DNA from: a candidate division TM6 bacterium GW2011_GWE2_42_60
Lineage (GTDB): Bacteria; Babelota; Babeliae; Babelales; Babelaceae
Length of the DNA: 64,000 nucleotides
Direction of reading: 5' to 3'
NCBI GenBank assembly: GCA_000996275.1
Contig: LCEG01000001.1
Coordinates: 186,001 to 250,000, forward strand
Shown here piece after piece: positions 16,699-26,846 of this stretch. Made by a program: the position numbers and the translations under genes. The notes beneath the pieces were generated by a model that worked only from the letters and a program-made list of their open reading frames with translations, was not told where the DNA came from and did no database searches. Positions within the stretch are counted from its first letter, which is position 1, and each line of letters begins with the position of its first letter.

Positions 16699-19401
16699 AT
16701 GATTACACTTCCATTAAATGAAATTATTGGTTTTTTGGCAAGTCCAAAACTGCGGCTTATTGAAGCAGTTTTGTTTTTTGTACTTAAGCTATTCTTTATT
16801 TTGTGGTTATTACGCTATCGTTCCAAAAACTCAAAAAATAATCTATTTGATATTAAGGCGAGTAATATATTATTTGCTCTTTTAATCTCAGCTTCAGTTG
16901 TAGATGGTTATGTGGTATCTCTGACTTTAGACAACATAGGCTTTTTTAATATGACCGAGGCCCTTTATAATATTCTTAGCCGTCTTTGTTGGATTGCTCA
17001 GATTGCTTTTCACGTAGGGCTTTTATATTTTATCCGGCGATTATTACGTAAGTCTCTTCTGGAGGGATCTGCAAAAATTTTAACGGCGATGGGCGGGCTG
17101 TTGGTTGGCTTAGTTAGCTTGCAGTTTATACAGAATTATTGTTGGAGTGCTTCGAACGAACTTAAACTATGGCAAGTGTCTTACTTCTATATCTTGATAA
17201 TGGCCATTTTTACTGTGCTTGAAGCGTATTCAGGAGTTAAAAATACAAAGACGCCTCTTCTTTTGCGTATGCAGCTTAAAATGCTTCTGATTGCTTTTAT
17301 ATTGCCAATTTTCCTTATGAAGTTTTGTAATCTTTGGCTATTTATTCAAACCGATAGTCTTGTGATTTTATGGCAGGCGCTTTTTAGTATGGCGACTGTT
17401 CTTCTCATTGCCGCAACCTACTACAGCGCAACGCGCTTAGTCCGCATTCGCTTCCTCAATATCAAAAATAAATCACGTGAGCCGCTTAAATATAATGCTA
17501 TGGAGCTTATAAGCCCGCTCATTGATCAAATTCAACGTATTCGCGCAACGAATGAGTTCGGCTATGTTACGTGTTCATTTTTTACCCGAACGTTTGGTTG
17601 TGCAGAAGATCAGGTGAAATTGGTGATTTTCGATGACCCTTGTGACGATCATACCATGGCGTTGCAACAGAAGGTTAAGAAAGCACTTGATGCCGTGCCG
17701 CTCCTTGTTGATTTTCTTGATCAAGAGCAGTTGTTTGCACGTTCCGAGATTGAATTCTCTTGGTATCATGAAGAAGCGCTGATTTACGCAGAAGCGGTAC
17801 AATTCCTTAATTTAATAGATGCGGACCTTTTTGTTCCTTGCTTTGATCAGGGTCTTTTGGTCGGTTTTATCGTGGTAGAATCGCGGGATTCTGAAGTAAC
17901 CTGTTTTTCTCTTGAAGAACGGGGAATGTTAAAGATTTTTGCCAAAATGTTAGGCGCGGCTGTTCGTCAGGTGCGTCAGAAAGATTACCAAACTCTTTTG
18001 GGTGAAAAACGGCGTCTTCAGGATGATGCCCATTTCCGCCATTGTGAACTTGAACATCTGCGTGAAGGAATTTTTTCTTATACCCGTCGAGCCGTCGACC
18101 GGCAGATTGGTGTTCTTTTTTACCGACGGCGTAAATATCTTTTTGCCAATCGTGCATCTGAAATTCTTTTAGGTTGCGATCCAAATAGCCAGCGGGGGCA
18201 TCCGGTTGCTGAGGCACTTGCTAAGTTAGTTGATTATACCCTTCAGTCAAAACAATTTTCTTCGACGATAGTGACACTGCATCGTGACATGCAACTTGCT
18301 TTGACAACGTTTCCTGGTGAAAATGAGCATGAAGTAATTATCATTGCAACACGTCCTGAATTGTCTGATCTTATCGCGTTTCAGGAGAGTATGATTAAAG
18401 ATCCTTCGCAATGGGATTATCTTTTGTACCTCGAAACAACCGAAAAAGGACGTCGAATCAATGAGTTAATTCCTGGTGTAGGCGCAACGCTTGTACAACT
18501 TAAAATTACCCTCCTTCGTCTTGTCTTTGGACGAAGTTCCGTATTTTTGAACACGACGAGTGGAGATCGCAAAGCACTCGTACTTTTGCTGCATGAAGCG
18601 AGTTTACGTACACAATTATATACGTTATCGCTCAATGAACGGGAACATGGTCAAGAAGTTGCAGCCCGCATCTTTGGCCTATCGGCCCTTTTTTCTGAAG
18701 AAACGGGTGCAACGCCACTGTTGGTTCAGCTTGAAAAAGATGCAACGTTGATGATTGAAAATATTCAGTATCTTTCGGCCGAAACTCAAAAACGATTGGC
18801 AGAGTTTATACGGCTTGGTGCATTTAAACGTGTGGGAAGTTCTTTTTTAGTAGCGAGTGATGCTCGTATTATCTGTTCAAGTGACCGTTCACTCGAAGCT
18901 TTAGTGCAGGATGGACTTATTATTCCTGAATTGTATCAGATGCTTACGGCGACAAGCTTTACGATCCCACGACCTTCACAACTACCGTATGAAGAATTTT
19001 GTAGCACGGTTGACAGTATTGCACAGCTTTTCTTGACGACGGCTTCTTTGAAAAAAGTACTCGGTTTAACTGAACGCGAAAGAAAGCAGCTTTTGAAAGA
19101 AGATATTCCTTCTTTTGATCTTCTTAAAAAACGTGTCTATGGACTCTTGCATCTCAAAGCAGTATCACAGCAGGTTGAGCTTGAGGGTGAATTAGTAGAT
19201 GCCTATGATGAAGAGCTTAATCGGATGGTATTGATGGGTGCTCGGGCGCTTAAAGATCGGGAAACACTCGTCTATCTTTGGGATAAGTTTAAGTGTCAGG
19301 CAAAAATAGCCTCTATTTTAGGGGTGAATAAATCGTCGGTTAGTCGTCGTTGTAAAATGTTTGGAATTGAATCGATTTCAGTAAAGGGGCAAAAAGAATG
19401 A
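16699..19401 (+). CDS. 7TM-GAF-PAS-degenerate NtrC-like-Fis HTH regulator
   Basis: About 900 aa from the ATG at 16699 (GTG at 16690 possible). Seven hydrophobic segments span residues ~12-245. A GAF-like domain (~265-430), a helical linker and a PAS-like domain (~455-560) follow. Next comes a region aligning with NtrC-type AAA+ domains: ATLMIENIQYLS at the Walker B position, LAEFIRLGAFKRVGS, DARIICSSDRSLEALVQ and LIIPELYQML. The P-loop reads NTTSGDRKA rather than GESGTGKE, the DE of Walker B is EN, and GAFTGA is not recognisable, so ATP hydrolysis and sigma-54 contact are probably lost. Residues ~860-893 form a Fis-type HTH (AKIASILGVNKSSVSRR). Likely a membrane-bound one-component regulator. 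Its stop overlaps the transporter start (ATGA). Confidence 0.75.
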   Translation: MITLPLNEIIGFLASPKLRLIEAVLFFVLKLFFILWLLRYRSKNSKNNLFDIKASNILFALLISASVVDGYVVSLTLDNIGFFNMTEALYNILSRLCWIAQIAFHVGLLYFIRRLLRKSLLEGSAKILTAMGGLLVGLVSLQFIQNYCWSASNELKLWQVSYFYILIMAIFTVLEAYSGVKNTKTPLLLRMQLKMLLIAFILPIFLMKFCNLWLFIQTDSLVILWQALFSMATVLLIAATYYSATRLVRIRFLNIKNKSREPLKYNAMELISPLIDQIQRIRATNEFGYVTCSFFTRTFGCAEDQVKLVIFDDPCDDHTMALQQKVKKALDAVPLLVDFLDQEQLFARSEIEFSWYHEEALIYAEAVQFLNLIDADLFVPCFDQGLLVGFIVVESRDSEVTCFSLEERGMLKIFAKMLGAAVRQVRQKDYQTLLGEKRRLQDDAHFRHCELEHLREGIFSYTRRAVDRQIGVLFYRRRKYLFANRASEILLGCDPNSQRGHPVAEALAKLVDYTLQSKQFSSTIVTLHRDMQLALTTFPGENEHEVIIIATRPELSDLIAFQESMIKDPSQWDYLLYLETTEKGRRINELIPGVGATLVQLKITLLRLVFGRSSVFLNTTSGDRKALVLLLHEASLRTQLYTLSLNEREHGQEVAARIFGLSALFSEETGATPLLVQLEKDATLMIENIQYLSAETQKRLAEFIRLGAFKRVGSSFLVASDARIICSSDRSLEALVQDGLIIPELYQMLTATSFTIPRPSQLPYEEFCSTVDSIAQLFLTTASLKKVLGLTERERKQLLKEDIPSFDLLKKRVYGLLHLKAVSQQVELEGELVDAYDEELNRMVLMGARALKDRETLVYLWDKFKCQAKIASILGVNKSSVSRRCKMFGIESISVKGQKE

Positions 19402-21041
19402 TTGCTAGTCTTATTGCGTTTGCCGGGGCACTGGTCTTTGTCTGTTTTGCGATTGTAGTTCAGAGTTTTATTTCGATGGCAACGCCGGTAGGACCATGGA
19501 TTGAACCGATTGTTGCTCTTTTTATGCTTTTGGTGGTGAGGAGCGTGCTTCTTTTTTCAAAGCGTATTGAAGCTGCACAAGGTTCACGCGTTGCGTGCTT
19601 AGTAACGGTCGCTTCAGGGGTTGGTGGCGCGGTTGCAACAGCATTTGGATTTTCATTTCCAACACTCTATTTTCTTGATAAGACACTCTTTAATTCATGG
19701 ATGGCGTCTCCGTATCTTGTAGCATTTTTCGCTTTTGGTATTACTATTGTTTGCGGTGCGTTAGCATTTTTCTTGGTGCACTATCTTGAAGAAAAAACAT
19801 TGAATGACCCGGCGATGCCCTTCCCTATTGGGCAGATGGTTGGCCGTGTTCTTTCTGTTGCGCAAGAGATTAGACATTCGGTGATGTTGGTAATCGGCTT
19901 TGTGTCGACTTTTATTTTTTCGATGGTGCAGTGGATTTGGCAGCTGCTACCTCAAACAATCTCATTTTTTTCCGGCGCCACAATTTCTTTGTTCCGGCTT
20001 CCTGCTCTTGCTATTCAGACTAACTTAGTCTTAGTTTTTTTAGCAATTGGATTTATTGCAGGGTCATTGTTGGTTGTTCCATTGATTGTTGGTATTCTCT
20101 CAAAAATTATTCTTTTAGAACCGCTTCAAAAACTCTTTTTTCCTCAGATGCTTTTTAAAACATTTTTAATTGCATTTGCAGGGGGCATTATGTTGCAAGA
20201 GGCTCTCTTGAGTCTCTTGAAGTTACCACCGCTTGTTTTGGGCGGTATGCGCTGGGTAATCGCATGGTGGAAGCGTGATCGGACAGCAGAAAAAGGTGAT
20301 GCAACAACCGTAGATTCTGTAAAAGCAGGAATACGTTCATTTTGGTGGGTTGTTCTTGTCTTTGGGGTAGGGATCGCCTATTTTTCTTATTACGGTTTCT
20401 CGATTCCTTCACAATTTTATCTCTATCTTTTTACCATTGTTTGTGTGCAACAGGCGCTGGTGATTGGGGGGAAAGCGGGGATGGCTCCGATGGGGCGCTA
20501 TGCTACCTTTGTGATGCTTCCGGGGCTTTTATTATTTCATTATTCTCATACGCAAGCGATGATGGTTTCGTTGTTTGTCTGGTTGGTCGGTATGCTTACC
20601 GTCGATCTTTTCTTCGGGCGTGTTGCAGGGCGTATGGTAAAGATTGATCGACGATCAATTATTATGTTTCAAGCTATAGGGCTTGTTTTGAGTGCATTGC
20701 TGGTTGGACCAGTCTGTTGGCTTTTGATTAATGCTTTTGGACTTGATTCTCCTGAGCTTTGTGCACAACGCGCACAGGCACGTGCACTCTTGGTAACCGC
20801 TTGGCAGTTTGATCCGATAGTTTTGCTTTTGGGTGCGGCCTTTGGATTCATTCTACAACGCCTCAAAATTAATCCGATACTTGTTTTTACCGGATTGGTG
20901 ATTGCAGAACAGTTCTCGCTTTTATTAATTGCAGGTGGGGTTCTTGCCCTCTTGGTACGAGATCGTGCTGAATGGGAGCCGTTCTGGTCTGGTGTTTTTG
21001 CCGCCGGGTCGCTTGCGATGCTTATCAAAGTATTTGTCTAA
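19398..21041 (+). CDS. polytopic membrane protein, probable OPT-family-like transporter
   Basis: 547 aa with roughly 13-15 membrane segments. Features recalling OPT oligopeptide/metal-chelate transporters are PFPIGQMVGRVLSVAQE, KAGMAPMGRYATFVMLPG and the closing region with AEWEPFWSGVFAAGSLAML. It is shorter than most OPT proteins, so the assignment is tentative. It starts inside the stop of the 7TM regulator gene (4-nt overlap), so the two are co-translated. A sensor-transporter pair controlling nutrient uptake is a reasonable inference. Confidence 0.55.
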   Translation: MIASLIAFAGALVFVCFAIVVQSFISMATPVGPWIEPIVALFMLLVVRSVLLFSKRIEAAQGSRVACLVTVASGVGGAVATAFGFSFPTLYFLDKTLFNSWMASPYLVAFFAFGITIVCGALAFFLVHYLEEKTLNDPAMPFPIGQMVGRVLSVAQEIRHSVMLVIGFVSTFIFSMVQWIWQLLPQTISFFSGATISLFRLPALAIQTNLVLVFLAIGFIAGSLLVVPLIVGILSKIILLEPLQKLFFPQMLFKTFLIAFAGGIMLQEALLSLLKLPPLVLGGMRWVIAWWKRDRTAEKGDATTVDSVKAGIRSFWWVVLVFGVGIAYFSYYGFSIPSQFYLYLFTIVCVQQALVIGGKAGMAPMGRYATFVMLPGLLLFHYSHTQAMMVSLFVWLVGMLTVDLFFGRVAGRMVKIDRRSIIMFQAIGLVLSALLVGPVCWLLINAFGLDSPELCAQRAQARALLVTAWQFDPIVLLLGAAFGFILQRLKINPILVFTGLVIAEQFSLLLIAGGVLALLVRDRAEWEPFWSGVFAAGSLAMLIKVFV

Positions 21042-21137
21042 TACTTTTTTGTTCTTGATAAAATCATAGACAGCTCTGTAGCCAAATTTGTACAGTAACA
21101 AAGAAGAAGCAAGTCGGCTTTACAGAGGGGGTTTTCT

Positions 21138-21833
21138 ATGAATGGATGGAGTCGTGTTCGGCTAGTATTTTATCTTATGGGCCTTTATATTAAGCTGTTT
21201 TTTCAGATGGTGCGTGGGCTTTGGATTGTCTCTAAATTACCTCATCCCATAGTGACCTTTTTCGGGGGAAGGCGGCTGACAAAAGAATGTGTTTATGCCG
21301 AGCAGGCATTTGAGCTTGCGCGGCGCCTTTCGGAGTGTAAAATATCAGTTATTACGGGTGGTGGTCCTGGCCTTATGGAAGCTGCTAATTGTGGGGCAGC
21401 GGCGGCAAAAGATGGTGCATCAAGAACGATGGGTGTTGGAGTCACTGGTGTTAACGATATGGAGCCGAAAAATCAGTGTGCAAAATATCATTTTATGACC
21501 GATTATTTTGATTTGCGAAAACATCTTTTAATAGCCTATTCTCATGCCTATGTCATCTTCCCTGGTGGGTTTGGGACGCTGGATGAGCTTTTTGAAGTGC
21601 TGACGCTTATGCAGACAAAAAAATTACCACCTATGCCAGTCGTCCTTTTTGGTTCGAGTTATTGGAAGGACCTGCTTGAATGGGTTGACGAAGCTGTTGG
21701 GCTTGGGCTTGTAACGCCTGAACACGCGGCTCTCATTTTTGTCACCGATAACATTGATGAAGCAGAGAAAGCTCTCGTTGATTTCTGTTCTTCGCCTCAG
21801 TGTGATAAATGGAAACACCGCGGCTCTATTTAA
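21138..21833 (+). CDS. LOG family (TIGR00730-type) nucleotide phosphoribohydrolase
   Basis: 231 aa; GAGGGGG precedes the ATG. Rossmann-like protein with TGGGPGLMEAANCGA and the catalytic PGGFGTLDELFEVLT (PGGxGTxxE). Plant and bacterial LOG enzymes hydrolyse cytokinin or other nucleoside 5'-monophosphates to base and ribose 5-phosphate. The first ~30 residues are hydrophobic (LVFYLMGLYIKLFFQMV), suggesting membrane association, which is unusual. Monocistronic; convergent with the ABC exporter gene. Confidence 0.88.
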   Translation: MNGWSRVRLVFYLMGLYIKLFFQMVRGLWIVSKLPHPIVTFFGGRRLTKECVYAEQAFELARRLSECKISVITGGGPGLMEAANCGAAAAKDGASRTMGVGVTGVNDMEPKNQCAKYHFMTDYFDLRKHLLIAYSHAYVIFPGGFGTLDELFEVLTLMQTKKLPPMPVVLFGSSYWKDLLEWVDEAVGLGLVTPEHAALIFVTDNIDEAEKALVDFCSSPQCDKWKHRGSI

Positions 21834-21841
21834 TCTGCTAC

Positions 21842-23677
21842 TTATTCTTCGAGGAGAGCATGCCCTTCAATGAGCTTTTGATAGTAAGGTGAACGCTTGT
21901 GGAGCTCGTGACGGTCATAAAAAATAAGGCTACTGCTTTCGTTAATAAGGCAAAAGTCGAGAATTTTATGGGCATCTTCAAGGGTTTTGAGCCGGTGCGC
22001 AATAACGAGTGTTAGGCTGGTTTTTGCGAGGTCGTCTATAAGGTCCGTAATCTTTTGTTCACTTACTTCGTCAAGGCTACTCGTGGGCTCGTCAATCAAA
22101 ATAAGTGAAGGTTTGTACGTTTTTGCACGGAGGTAGAGGTTTGCAAAATTAAGACGCTGCCTTTGCCCACCTGAAAGGGTGAATCCACCTTCTCCAATCA
22201 TGGTATCAAGTCCTTTTTTCTCTTTAAAAAGAAACCAAAGCCCGACAGAATCAAGAAGATCGATGAGTACTTGGTCGGAATAGGCGTGGTCGGCGGGGAG
22301 TCCGAACGTAATATTATATCTGAGGGCGCCAAACACATTGGTTGCAATTTGGCCTTGCAGCGCTATAAGTCGCTGTCTTTGGCTATCATTAATTTGGTAA
22401 ATGTCGCATCCATTGATAAGAATATGCCCACCTGATGGTTTGAGTTGCCCACCGATTAACGAGAGAAAAGTTGTTTTACCAATACCAGAGGGGCCGATGA
22501 TGCCAAAGAGTTTATTGGTTGCACTGCGTGGGATGGCTAGTTGAAGTGAGATATCTTTTAAAAGAGGCTTCCCTTCAATATACGAGGCAGATGCATGGTC
22601 AACAATAAGACTGATAGGGTCAGTAACGCACATTTGACTACTGAGCTCTGCTCCGCGTTCATTGGCAAGTACCGGATATGTTTGAGCGCCATAGGTGCGA
22701 ATATAGGTGTAGAAGTCAGTTATTTTTCGGTAGGCTGAAACTGCTTCTGTAACGTATTTGTCTATCTTAAGAAGTGGATGAGTGCTTCGTAGGATCATGA
22801 CTAAAAGTGCGAGCGCTGTTGCGGAAGTAAGTGCTCCTGATTTGATCATCGAAATTAAAAGAGCCGCAATACATCCAATGGCGACAATATAGATAAAAAC
22901 AAAGAATCCGCGTAGCAGGCGATAGGTCATAAAAAAGGTTGTTGAAGAGCGCATAACCGCAAGATAGCCATCGTTAAGCTGTTTTTCTACCTGATCACTT
23001 GCAAATGATGAGCGAATAAATTGAACGCGTGAAATTGACTCTGTTCCGACATGGTTTGCCCGGTCATCATCACGATTTGCCTGAAGTTCGTAGGGTTTAG
23101 TGACGAGAGTGATAACAGTGCTAAAAAGAAGCGCTAGAAAGACGATAACAGCTCCTACTGCAAGCCCTAGTTGTGTATTGTAAGAAAGTACTGACGCTAT
23201 TGTTGTAATAAGAATGATCGTCAGAGGAACAAGGTCATCAAGCAACTTTTTTACCAATTTAAAATAGGCTTCAGTGGTTCTTCGTATTTTCCCCATGCTG
23301 ACGCCACTTGAATGGGTAGCATGTGCCGTTGGGTCGATGATGAGAAGAGCACGAGAGGCACTGTAGCGGAAGCTTTCTACTGTTTGTGCATGTAATCGGG
23401 TAATAATGGGTCTGATGATGAACCAGCTGACTACCTCTTCGAGAAGATAGGGCGACAGAACAAGCACAAGAAAAGATATGCTTGCACGATCGAGCGCTTT
23501 GCCGATTAAAAGAGGGAAGATAGTGTCGAGAATTTCGTATACAAGGGTCGAAAGCAGAATGACAACAATCATCCCCTTTTGTGCCCATAAAATTGACCAC
23601 CATGGTTTTGAAAAATCTATCGTAATTAATGATACTGCTTGTGCTGGTTTTGAGACCCAGCGTTTAAAAAATCCCAT
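21842..23677 (-). CDS. ABC transporter, fused permease and ATPase
   Basis: 611 aa; AAAGG before the ATG. An N-terminal six-helix exporter domain (~30-320) is followed by a nucleotide-binding domain with Walker A GPSGIGKTTFL, signature LSGGQRQRLNFA, Walker B SLILIDEPTSSLD and the switch His in VIAHRL. Half-size exporter, presumably a homodimer of the MsbA/ATM1-like general type. Substrate not predictable from sequence. Codirectional with the acyl-CoA ligase upstream (26 nt gap), so possibly one operon. Confidence 0.92.
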   Translation of the reverse strand: MGFFKRWVSKPAQAVSLITIDFSKPWWSILWAQKGMIVVILLSTLVYEILDTIFPLLIGKALDRASISFLVLVLSPYLLEEVVSWFIIRPIITRLHAQTVESFRYSASRALLIIDPTAHATHSSGVSMGKIRRTTEAYFKLVKKLLDDLVPLTIILITTIASVLSYNTQLGLAVGAVIVFLALLFSTVITLVTKPYELQANRDDDRANHVGTESISRVQFIRSSFASDQVEKQLNDGYLAVMRSSTTFFMTYRLLRGFFVFIYIVAIGCIAALLISMIKSGALTSATALALLVMILRSTHPLLKIDKYVTEAVSAYRKITDFYTYIRTYGAQTYPVLANERGAELSSQMCVTDPISLIVDHASASYIEGKPLLKDISLQLAIPRSATNKLFGIIGPSGIGKTTFLSLIGGQLKPSGGHILINGCDIYQINDSQRQRLIALQGQIATNVFGALRYNITFGLPADHAYSDQVLIDLLDSVGLWFLFKEKKGLDTMIGEGGFTLSGGQRQRLNFANLYLRAKTYKPSLILIDEPTSSLDEVSEQKITDLIDDLAKTSLTLVIAHRLKTLEDAHKILDFCLINESSSLIFYDRHELHKRSPYYQKLIEGHALLEE

Positions 23678-23703
23678 AAAAAGCCTTTCGGATTAACTAT
23701 GTA

Positions 23704-25248
23704 TTATACTATCCCATTCTGTAGCTCTAATTTCAAGACTTTCTTATCTATTTTTCCTGTTGCAGTCTGAGGAAGCGTGGTGCGAATAAAAATCCGATGC
23801 GGTACCTTGTAGGGAGCAAGATGTTCGCGACAGTACTGTTTGAGCGTTGTTTCAGGGTCAGCGAGTTCTTGCGAGAGGGTGACAAATGCAACGGGTGTTT
23901 CGGTCTCTTCTTTTTTGAATCCAACGACTGCTGCAAAAACGACAGCAGGGTGTTGAGCAAGTAACCCTTCTATTTCTTGGGGATAGATATTGATCCCTTT
24001 GTGGACAATAAGATCTTTCTCTCGCCCTGCAAGGACGAGGCATCCGTCTTTGGAAAGGTACCCTAGGTCGCCGGTATTGAGCCATCCATCAACTAATACT
24101 TTCTGCGTTGCCTCTGGCGCGTTATAGTACCCCAGCATGAGATTGTCGCCTTGGACCCAAATTGTTCCAATTTGAGCGTTTGTGTCACGAATAGCAACGG
24201 TAATGCCATAGAGCGGCACTCCAACGGCGTGTGGCCTGGCGCAGGTGTCTGTAAGATTGACTGCAATGAGTGGTGCGGACTCGGTAAGCCCATAGCCATT
24301 AACAATGCGTCGTCCGTACAGTAGCTCAAATCCAAGGCGCGTTGGTTCATGCAGTGCATCGCCCCCCGAAACAAAAAGTCGCACTGATGAAAAATCAAGA
24401 TTTTTCATGAGGCAGAAGAGGCCAAATAGCTGCGGGATGCCAAGGACAATAGTTGGTTTTTTTGCAAGGCCCTCTTTAATAGCTTTTCGATTGATCCGTG
24501 GCACGACAATGGTAGCAATTCCTAAGATAATGGTGCACCAGACGGCAACGTTTTGCATGTAGCTGTGGAAAAGAGGCAATATTGCAAAAATTCGTTCATG
24601 GTCATCAAGCGCGAAGGTAGCTATACCCTGCAGGCAGTTGGTCATAATCGCTTTCCCGCTAAGCATGACGCCTTTGGGCATGCCCGTTGTGCCCGATGTG
24701 TAGAGAATGACCGTGCAGGCGTCGAGAGCAGGATGCGGTATAGAAAAAGTGAGATCAAGCTGCGCATCACGTGTGCTAAGATCTTCGATGCTCATGAGCA
24801 TGTCGGTACTAAAAGCGGCTTCTGCGCAAGCGGCTTCAATTTTTGAGCGTAGGGTTTGAGAAACGAGAATGAGCGTAGGTTGTGCGTCTTTGACAATATA
24901 GGTGAGTTCTTTTTCATGTAAAAATACGTTAAGTGGTGCAACAATGGCTCCCGTCATCCAGGCGGCATGGTAGGCGCGATAAAAATTACTGCTATTTTCG
25001 TAAAGAATAAGGACATGGTCTCCGGGTTTAACCCCCTTTTTTTGAAGTTGCTTTGCAAGTGCTACTGCCTGGGTAAAAAGCTCTTTGAATGAGAGTTCTT
25101 CTGCTTCGTAAAGCAGTGCAGTGCGATTGGGCCAGAGCGTTGCGGCGCGTTTTAAGAGGGTGCTTGGATGTATAAGATTGCCCTGGGGGCTGAGAGAGCG
25201 GACAAGCGCTTCAAATCTTTTTTTGTAGATCTGCTTGTAATTCTTCAT
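23704..25248 (-). CDS. AMP-forming acyl-CoA synthetase/ligase
   Basis: 514 aa ANL-superfamily enzyme. Motifs: ILYTSGTTGMPKGVMLS (A3), GYGLTESAP (A5), LNTGDLGYL (A7), GREKDLIVHKGINIYPQEIE (A8) and the catalytic Lys region TATGKIDKK (A10). Activates a carboxylate, probably a fatty acid, to an acyl-AMP then a thioester. Full length. Divergent from tmk, upstream of the ABC exporter gene. In an organism with few biosynthetic genes it could activate host-derived fatty acids (inference). Confidence 0.9.
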   Translation of the reverse strand: MKNYKQIYKKRFEALVRSLSPQGNLIHPSTLLKRAATLWPNRTALLYEAEELSFKELFTQAVALAKQLQKKGVKPGDHVLILYENSSNFYRAYHAAWMTGAIVAPLNVFLHEKELTYIVKDAQPTLILVSQTLRSKIEAACAEAAFSTDMLMSIEDLSTRDAQLDLTFSIPHPALDACTVILYTSGTTGMPKGVMLSGKAIMTNCLQGIATFALDDHERIFAILPLFHSYMQNVAVWCTIILGIATIVVPRINRKAIKEGLAKKPTIVLGIPQLFGLFCLMKNLDFSSVRLFVSGGDALHEPTRLGFELLYGRRIVNGYGLTESAPLIAVNLTDTCARPHAVGVPLYGITVAIRDTNAQIGTIWVQGDNLMLGYYNAPEATQKVLVDGWLNTGDLGYLSKDGCLVLAGREKDLIVHKGINIYPQEIEGLLAQHPAVVFAAVVGFKKEETETPVAFVTLSQELADPETTLKQYCREHLAPYKVPHRIFIRTTLPQTATGKIDKKVLKLELQNGIV

Positions 25249-25320
25249 GATATACTCTTTATCAAGAGAGGGTTTGAAAATAGTTTGTTGTCCTCAGTGT
25301 AAAAGAGGTGTGAGGGTATT

Positions 25321-25980
25321 ATGAATAGATTGCCGGATGGATTTTTGGTGGCGATTGAGGGCCTTGATGGAGCGGGTAAAACGACACTCGCGCAAGCTTT
25401 GGTAGAACGGCTTGAAAAAGAAGGCTTTTTAGTTCTTCTTACGCGCCAGCCAGGAGGAACCTCTTTTGGTGAAAAAATTCGACGGCTGCTCCATGACGCC
25501 GAAAAACGACCAGTGCCATTGGCGGAGTATCTTCTTTTTGCTGCTGATCGTGCAGAGCATATGGAGACTACTGTTCTTCCTGCATTGCGTGAAGGAAAAA
25601 TTGTTATTTCTGACCGTATGAGCGATTCTTCTCTCGCTTACCAGGGGTATGGGAGTGGGGTTGATAAAGATTTTATTGGTTTAGTAAACGCAAAAGCGCT
25701 TCAGGGTAGAAAAGCTGACTTGACGATCTATGTTCGCCTGGCTCCCGAAGCAGTTCAGACCCGTATTGGAGCACGAGGCAAAGAAAAGACTTCGTTTGAG
25801 CGTGAGCATGGTCTGTTTTTTGCTCGTGTTGCAGAGGGTTTTGATATGTTGTACAGAGAGCCAAGATCTAATCTTTGTGTTCTCGATGCGATGTTAGCCC
25901 CGACTGTTTTGGCAGAACAAGCATATGCTGCCTTAGATGCATTGCTGCATAAGCAACTTCATGAATCGCGTGATCGGTAA
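25321..25980 (+). CDS. tmk: thymidylate kinase
   Basis: 219 aa. P-loop [31 protein letters not shown] with the DR(E/Q)PGGT-type segment, and [15 protein letters not shown] are diagnostic. Phosphorylates dTMP to dTDP. GAGGTGTGAGGG lies upstream of the ATG. Its stop overlaps the holB start (TAATG), the common tmk-holB arrangement. Confidence 0.96.
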   Translation: MNRLPDGFLVAIEGLDGAGKTTLAQALVERLEKEGFLVLLTRQPGGTSFGEKIRRLLHDAEKRPVPLAEYLLFAADRAEHMETTVLPALREGKIVISDRMSDSSLAYQGYGSGVDKDFIGLVNAKALQGRKADLTIYVRLAPEAVQTRIGARGKEKTSFEREHGLFFARVAEGFDMLYREPRSNLCVLDAMLAPTVLAEQAYAALDALLHKQLHESRDR

Positions 25981-26720
25981 TGGTTTTTTTATCTTCCCAA
26001 CACCAAACTACTCATCAGGTAACTCTTTTTATCGGGGGTGCGACCGCACAAAAAGCCCTTTTTGATGAACTTTGTCGACTGGTTCTTGTTGATGAAACAG
26101 ACGCGACCCTGCGTCAGTTAGTGCACGAGCATAAACATCCTCAAGTTCGGTGGGTTGAGCGTTCTGGAGGGGCGTATAAACGGGACGACTTGGAAGAAGT
26201 TTTTACAGAAAGTTCTGCACGAAGAGGCGAGCGTGAGCGGCTTGTTTTTGTGTTTGATCGTGCTGACCTTTTGACAGAAAGTTGCGCGAACAGTCTCCTA
26301 AAACTGGTTGAAGAACCCCCCGGAGGGGTCTTTTTTCTCTTCTTGGCATCGCGACGTGAATTTGTGATCCCCACAATCGTCTCTCGATCGGTTATATTTG
26401 AGTTTTCTGGTGAATGTGTAGCGGTAGGACATGGATTGGTGGCGCTTTTTAAAAATCCCCAGATTGCAACGCACGCAGATCTTACTCGCGTTCTTGAGGC
26501 TGAACCTCTTTCTGAACATGAAACAAAACAGGTGCTCGATACGCTTTTAGTCTATTGGCAAGACTCTTTTAAAACGGCCCTTGAACAGCATGATCTTGAA
26601 AAACAATCTCAGGCTGAGCGCATGCTCAAGTTGTTTGCATACGGTCTTGACCGGATTCCTATGCCGGGTGGGGCAAAATTTTTCTGGAGAACACTCTTTC
26701 TTTTCTTAGAGAAAAAGTGA
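25980..26720 (+). CDS. holB: DNA polymerase III delta' subunit-like protein
   Basis: 246 aa, short for delta' and missing a canonical P-loop: it begins [17 protein letters not shown]. The AAA+ region has [26 protein letters not shown] and IVSRS, hallmarks of clamp-loader delta'/tau proteins. Coupled to tmk, which strengthens the call. Its 3' end is partly duplicated at 29922-29993 as part of a tandem duplication. Confidence 0.85.
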   Translation: MVFLSSQHQTTHQVTLFIGGATAQKALFDELCRLVLVDETDATLRQLVHEHKHPQVRWVERSGGAYKRDDLEEVFTESSARRGERERLVFVFDRADLLTESCANSLLKLVEEPPGGVFFLFLASRREFVIPTIVSRSVIFEFSGECVAVGHGLVALFKNPQIATHADLTRVLEAEPLSEHETKQVLDTLLVYWQDSFKTALEQHDLEKQSQAERMLKLFAYGLDRIPMPGGAKFFWRTLFLFLEKK

Positions 26721-26751
26721 CAGCGCTGTGTTTTCTATTTGAATTTAGTAT

Positions 26752-26780
26752 TTGACAAAGTCTTGTTTTTTCCGCATAAT
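26752..26780 (+). promoter_or_regulatory. sigma-70-type promoter of the first giant exported protein
   Basis: TTGACA (26752-26757), 17-nt spacer, CATAAT (26775-26780), 67 nt ahead of the start codon. The same sequence, with a perfect TATAAT, precedes the paralogue at 30120. Confidence 0.85.
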
Positions 26781-26846
26781 TATAAAGTATAAAATTATAG
26801 TGTGTGTTAAAGTGCTTAAAATAATTGATCAAGTGGAGTTTTTCAT

